24,316 nucleotides of DNA from the NCBI GenBank assembly GCA_017625275.1, contig JAGALI010000031.1, positions 1-24,316 on the forward strand, written 5' to 3'. Positions 21,648-24,316 of the stretch are shown piece after piece. The DNA comes from Clostridia bacterium. Lineage in GTDB: Bacteria; Bacillota; Clostridia; Oscillospirales; CAG-272. The notes under the pieces were generated by a model that was not told the origin of the DNA, searched no databases, and saw nothing but the letters and a program-made list of their open reading frames with translations. The position numbers were made by a program, and so were the translations under genes. Each line of letters opens with the position of its first letter. The first letter of the stretch is position 1.

Positions 21648-24316
21648 ATGAAAAGATTTTTAGCTTTATTGACCCTGTGCCTTTTAATGGTGCTTTCTTG
21701 CTTTGTCTTTTCCTCTTGCGAGGAGGAGCTAGGCACATCAAGCTCAAGCGAGCAGGAATCCTCAACTACAGAAACGGAATCCTCTAAGGACGAAACACCA
21801 AAGGATGAAACGCCAAAGGATGAAACACCAAAGGATGAAACACCAAAGGACGAAGACCCTTCAGGAGACCAATCCTCTCAACAAACAGAAAAATATACTG
21901 TAACCTTTGATGCCGATGGAGGAAATGCAGTTTCTCCACAGGAGGTTAAGAAGGGTGAAAAGGCGACAGAGCCTATAGCACCTCAAAAGGACGGCTATGT
22001 CTTTGGAGGCTGGTATCTTGGAAATGATAAATGGCTATTTGATTCAGAGATAAACGCAAGCATTACACTAAAGGCAAAATGGGAAAAGGCACCAGTAACC
22101 GTAGCCTTTAATTCCAATGGCGGAAGCGCAGTTTCTTCACAGGAGATAAAAGGTGGCGAAAAGGCAACAGCACCTACAGCACCAAGCCGTTCGGGATACG
22201 TATTTAAGGGCTGGTATTTGAACGGAAGCTTGTTTTCCTTTGATACTGCCGTTACAGAAAGCATCACGCTTGAGGCTATGTGGAATCAGCTGATTAAAAT
22301 CACCTTTGATTATAGTGCATATAATGGCGTTGAATGGGACAATGACTTCGACGAGGAAATGGAGGCTGAGGCCGGCGTAGCGATTGGTGATTTGCCAGCA
22401 CCAAAGCTTGAGGGCTATACCTTCAAGGGCTGGTATAAGGACACTAATAATAGCACAACAAAGCTAGATGAAGCAACTATTTTTACTGAAGATACAATAT
22501 ATTACGCTGTATTTGAAGGCCTTTATGATTGTGATAACAACAAGCACAAGCTTTCTTATGAATACACAACCCCAACCTGTGAGGTAGCGGGCACCAAAAA
22601 GGCTACATGTCTTTTAGGCTGTGGCTATGAGGAGGTTGACACTCTTTACTCAACACTTCCAGCAAACAAGGCGCTTGGCCACAAGTGGGCAGAGTACGGC
22701 GCTCTTGACCCAGAGGGCTGGACTGTAATTCCTCTTGCTAAAGCAAGGGCGTGTCTAAGAGAGGGCTGTGATAAAAAGGAAAGAATAGAATTTACCAACC
22801 TTACAGCAGATGCAATCATAAGAGTAAATGGTAGCTTCTACGGTGGACTTGGGGCTGACGTATTGACTGACGGTATGTGGGGCGACGGTCGTTATCCTGG
22901 CGAAGGTGGAGACCCATGCTTGTCAAGCGTTAACAGCTCTGCTTGGAGCGTAACCTTCGAATTTGACAACGCAACAGACGTTGACCAAATCGTGTTCAGC
23001 GTTGAGGGTAAGGGTAACGGCGCCGGTGATCCTGTAATTAACGGCTATGAGGTTTATCTCATTTATGATGGCGAAACCGACTACGAGGAGGCGCCAATTC
23101 GTTCTGGCTATTTTGCATCTGGCGAATATGGAATGGATAACGCACACTGCATAGACATTTTCAGTGTTGATAAAAAAATAAAAGCTATAAGGGTTGACAT
23201 TCTTAGAGGCGCTTCTGGTGCTGACTATTTCTATGAGGTGGCACTTGCATCAAATCATAATTGCGAGGATGACGGACATTGTTATAAGACAGTCGAGGGC
23301 TCAACTGTAAAGCCAAGCTGCACAGCTGCAGGATATGATGTAGGAAAATGCGAGTGCTGTGGAGCAGAGGGTAAAATTAATAGAGTTAACGCGCTAGGAC
23401 ACTCCTACGAAGAGGTGGTAGTGTGGAAGGACGATATAGTTGCCAACTGTGTTACAGCAGGTGAGGCAGTGGTATACGAAAGATGCCAAAGATGTAGTGA
23501 AAAAAACCCAGATTTTGCAGATCAGCATTACACCTTTGCTGTTGGAGAGCTTCCACACGATGAGGAGTTTGTTGAATCGGTAGATGCAACCTGTCAGGCA
23601 GAGGGCTATTCATTGTTTAAATGTAAGGTCTGCCAATCGCCTAGAAAGGTAACAACGGAGCAGATAAGACCCTGTGACTTTTCACAGGAGGGCGTGCTTA
23701 TATCTGAAGCGACCTGTTATCAAAACAGAGTAGAGCTTCGCACCTGCACATACGCAGACCACACAACAAATAATCAAGATGAATACGAAATTCCAGACTC
23801 CAGAGTAGCACATACTCCAAGTGGTAATATTCAACACACAGGAACAAGTCATGATGATTGTAAAGCTGTAGTATATTGTACTGCTTGTGCTGAAAAATTT
23901 GGAGATGCTGGATATGGAACAGACTGTACAAGCTCAAGCAAATGTGACGCGTGCTTTACGAATGGTAAAATACACCTTTACCGAGATGGTAGCAAGGTGC
24001 TCTCAACTAGCTATACAGACCCAACCTGCACGAAACCAGGAACAAAGACAACAACCTGCTCAGTTTGTAATCTCGTAAAGATTGATACTCTTTACTCAAC
24101 ATTTCCAGCAAACAAGGCGCTTGGCCACAAGTGGGCTGAGGATGGCGCTTCAGACCCAGAGGGCTGGATAATGCTTCCTCTTGCCAAAGCAAGGGCGTGT
24201 CTAAGAGAGGGCTGTGATAAAAAGGAAAGAATAGAATTTACCAACCTTACAGCAGATGCAATCATAAGAGTAAATGGTAGCTTCTACGGTGGACTTGGGG
24301 CTGACGCATTGACTGA
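21648..24316 (+). CDS. Large repeat-containing surface lipoprotein, C-terminus beyond the window
   Basis: The frame is open from ATG 21648 to the right edge (889 codons, no stop), with AAAGGGAG 6 bases upstream. A signal peptide (about 1-23) ends in VFSSC, making Cys24 a probable lipidation site. Then follow a Ser/Glu/PKDET linker (about 31-80), three InlB-type B repeats (82-145, 150-212, 216-289, each with an F-x-GGW or FKGWY core), and cysteine-pair modules of the TCxxAGxxxxxCxxC...ALGH kind, which recur in clostridial surface proteins. Residues about 386-535 look like a beta-sandwich carbohydrate- or discoidin-like domain (WSVTFEFDN, GYEVYLIYDG). The cysteine/sandwich unit begins to repeat at the right edge. 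It probably acts in adhesion or polymer binding at the cell surface; ligand unknown. Confidence 0.88.
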   Translation, partial: MKRFLALLTLCLLMVLSCFVFSSCEEELGTSSSSEQESSTTETESSKDETPKDETPKDETPKDETPKDEDPSGDQSSQQTEKYTVTFDADGGNAVSPQEVKKGEKATEPIAPQKDGYVFGGWYLGNDKWLFDSEINASITLKAKWEKAPVTVAFNSNGGSAVSSQEIKGGEKATAPTAPSRSGYVFKGWYLNGSLFSFDTAVTESITLEAMWNQLIKITFDYSAYNGVEWDNDFDEEMEAEAGVAIGDLPAPKLEGYTFKGWYKDTNNSTTKLDEATIFTEDTIYYAVFEGLYDCDNNKHKLSYEYTTPTCEVAGTKKATCLLGCGYEEVDTLYSTLPANKALGHKWAEYGALDPEGWTVIPLAKARACLREGCDKKERIEFTNLTADAIIRVNGSFYGGLGADVLTDGMWGDGRYPGEGGDPCLSSVNSSAWSVTFEFDNATDVDQIVFSVEGKGNGAGDPVINGYEVYLIYDGETDYEEAPIRSGYFASGEYGMDNAHCIDIFSVDKKIKAIRVDILRGASGADYFYEVALASNHNCEDDGHCYKTVEGSTVKPSCTAAGYDVGKCECCGAEGKINRVNALGHSYEEVVVWKDDIVANCVTAGEAVVYERCQRCSEKNPDFADQHYTFAVGELPHDEEFVESVDATCQAEGYSLFKCKVCQSPRKVTTEQIRPCDFSQEGVLISEATCYQNRVELRTCTYADHTTNNQDEYEIPDSRVAHTPSGNIQHTGTSHDDCKAVVYCTACAEKFGDAGYGTDCTSSSKCDACFTNGKIHLYRDGSKVLSTSYTDPTCTKPGTKTTTCSVCNLVKIDTLYSTFPANKALGHKWAEDGASDPEGWIMLPLAKARACLREGCDKKERIEFTNLTADAIIRVNGSFYGGLGADALT
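21786..21860 (+). repeat. 15-base tandem repeat encoding PKDET linker
   Basis: Four units of AAGGAYGAAACRCCA run from 21786 to 21845, with a degenerate fifth (21846-21860). Each codes KDETP. Because the unit is a multiple of three, copy-number change would lengthen or shorten the spacer without a frameshift. Confidence 0.9.
21891..22514 (+). repeat. Three InlB-type (Listeria-Bacteroides) repeats within the lipoprotein
   Basis: Units at about 21891-22082, 22095-22283 and 22293-22514. The first two share TFDADGG/AFNSNGG, GEKAT, GYVFxGWY and a closing KAKW/EAMW; the third is divergent but keeps GYTFKGWY. These are known as structural spacers in surface proteins. Confidence 0.85.
22641..22870 (+). 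repeat. Intragenic direct repeat, copy 1 (period 1446 bases)
   Basis: Matches 24087-24316 at a fixed offset of 1446 bases, with 121 consecutive identical bases (22740-22860). It encodes TLYSTLPANKALGHKWAE and CLREGCDKKERIEF, followed by the start of the beta-sandwich domain. Confidence 0.92.
24087..24316 (+). repeat. Intragenic direct repeat, copy 2 (cut by window end)
   Basis: Second copy of the 22641-22870 stretch, identical over 24186-24306 and still matching when the window ends. Differences cluster in the first 100 bases, as expected after a recent duplication or gene conversion of the later part. Confidence 0.92.

Noticed and set aside
21786..21860. CRISPR-like short repeats
   Set aside because: The 15-base units are contiguous, with no spacers, and code for a regular protein linker.

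Overview
The window looks like a chromosomal piece of an AT-rich Gram-positive-type anaerobe, most likely an uncultured gut Clostridia member (Bacillota). The clues are AAGGAGG-type ribosome sites, consensus sigma-A promoters, a rhamnose cell-wall polysaccharide cluster resembling streptococcal rgp loci, and a large lipoprotein with InlB-type and cysteine-pair repeats. No rRNA, tRNA, CRISPR array, phage or transposase gene was seen. The taxonomic call is inference from gene content.

Left part (about 1-13.7 kb, minus strand): one long, tightly packed surface-polysaccharide operon, read right to left. It starts at a near-perfect promoter (13756-13784) and runs: RgpB-like glycosyltransferase, rmlA, rmlD, rmlB, rmlC, ABC exporter permease and ATPase, a 756-residue two-domain glycosyltransferase, a DUF2142 membrane protein, a Wzx-like flippase, glycerol-3-phosphate cytidylyltransferase (tagD type), a glycerol-1-phosphate-dehydrogenase-like enzyme, and a DPM-like glycosyltransferase cut by the left edge. 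Together these would make dTDP-L-rhamnose, build a rhamnose-containing glycan, export it, and supply CDP-glycerol for a glycerol-phosphate decoration. rmlC carries an in-frame amber codon at codon 42 with both halves otherwise well preserved. The permease has an extra N-terminal extracytoplasmic domain.

Middle (13.69-14.20 kb): a divergent intergenic region of about 510 bases with two outward promoters, a hairpin at the start of each transcript, and several repeated words, including an inverted pair of 17-mers (15/17 matching) and three copies of TGTGTCG.

Right part (14.2-21.6 kb, plus strand): a GldA/GldF/GldG-like ABC module followed by a DUF4340 protein and, 20 bases later, a GH94 disaccharide phosphorylase. 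The first four genes overlap or nearly touch and are a recognisable but functionally unassigned set. From 21648 to the right edge runs an open, incomplete gene for a probable lipoprotein with a PKDET tandem-repeat linker, three InlB-type repeats, cysteine-pair modules, and a 1446-base internal duplication whose two copies share a 121-base identical stretch. A hairpin with a third competing arm lies just before it.

The most notable points are the amber-interrupted rmlC, the extended ABC permease, the dehydrogenase/cytidylyltransferase pair with unclear glycerol-phosphate stereochemistry, the Gld-like/DUF4340/GH94 set, and the recently duplicated repeat lipoprotein.
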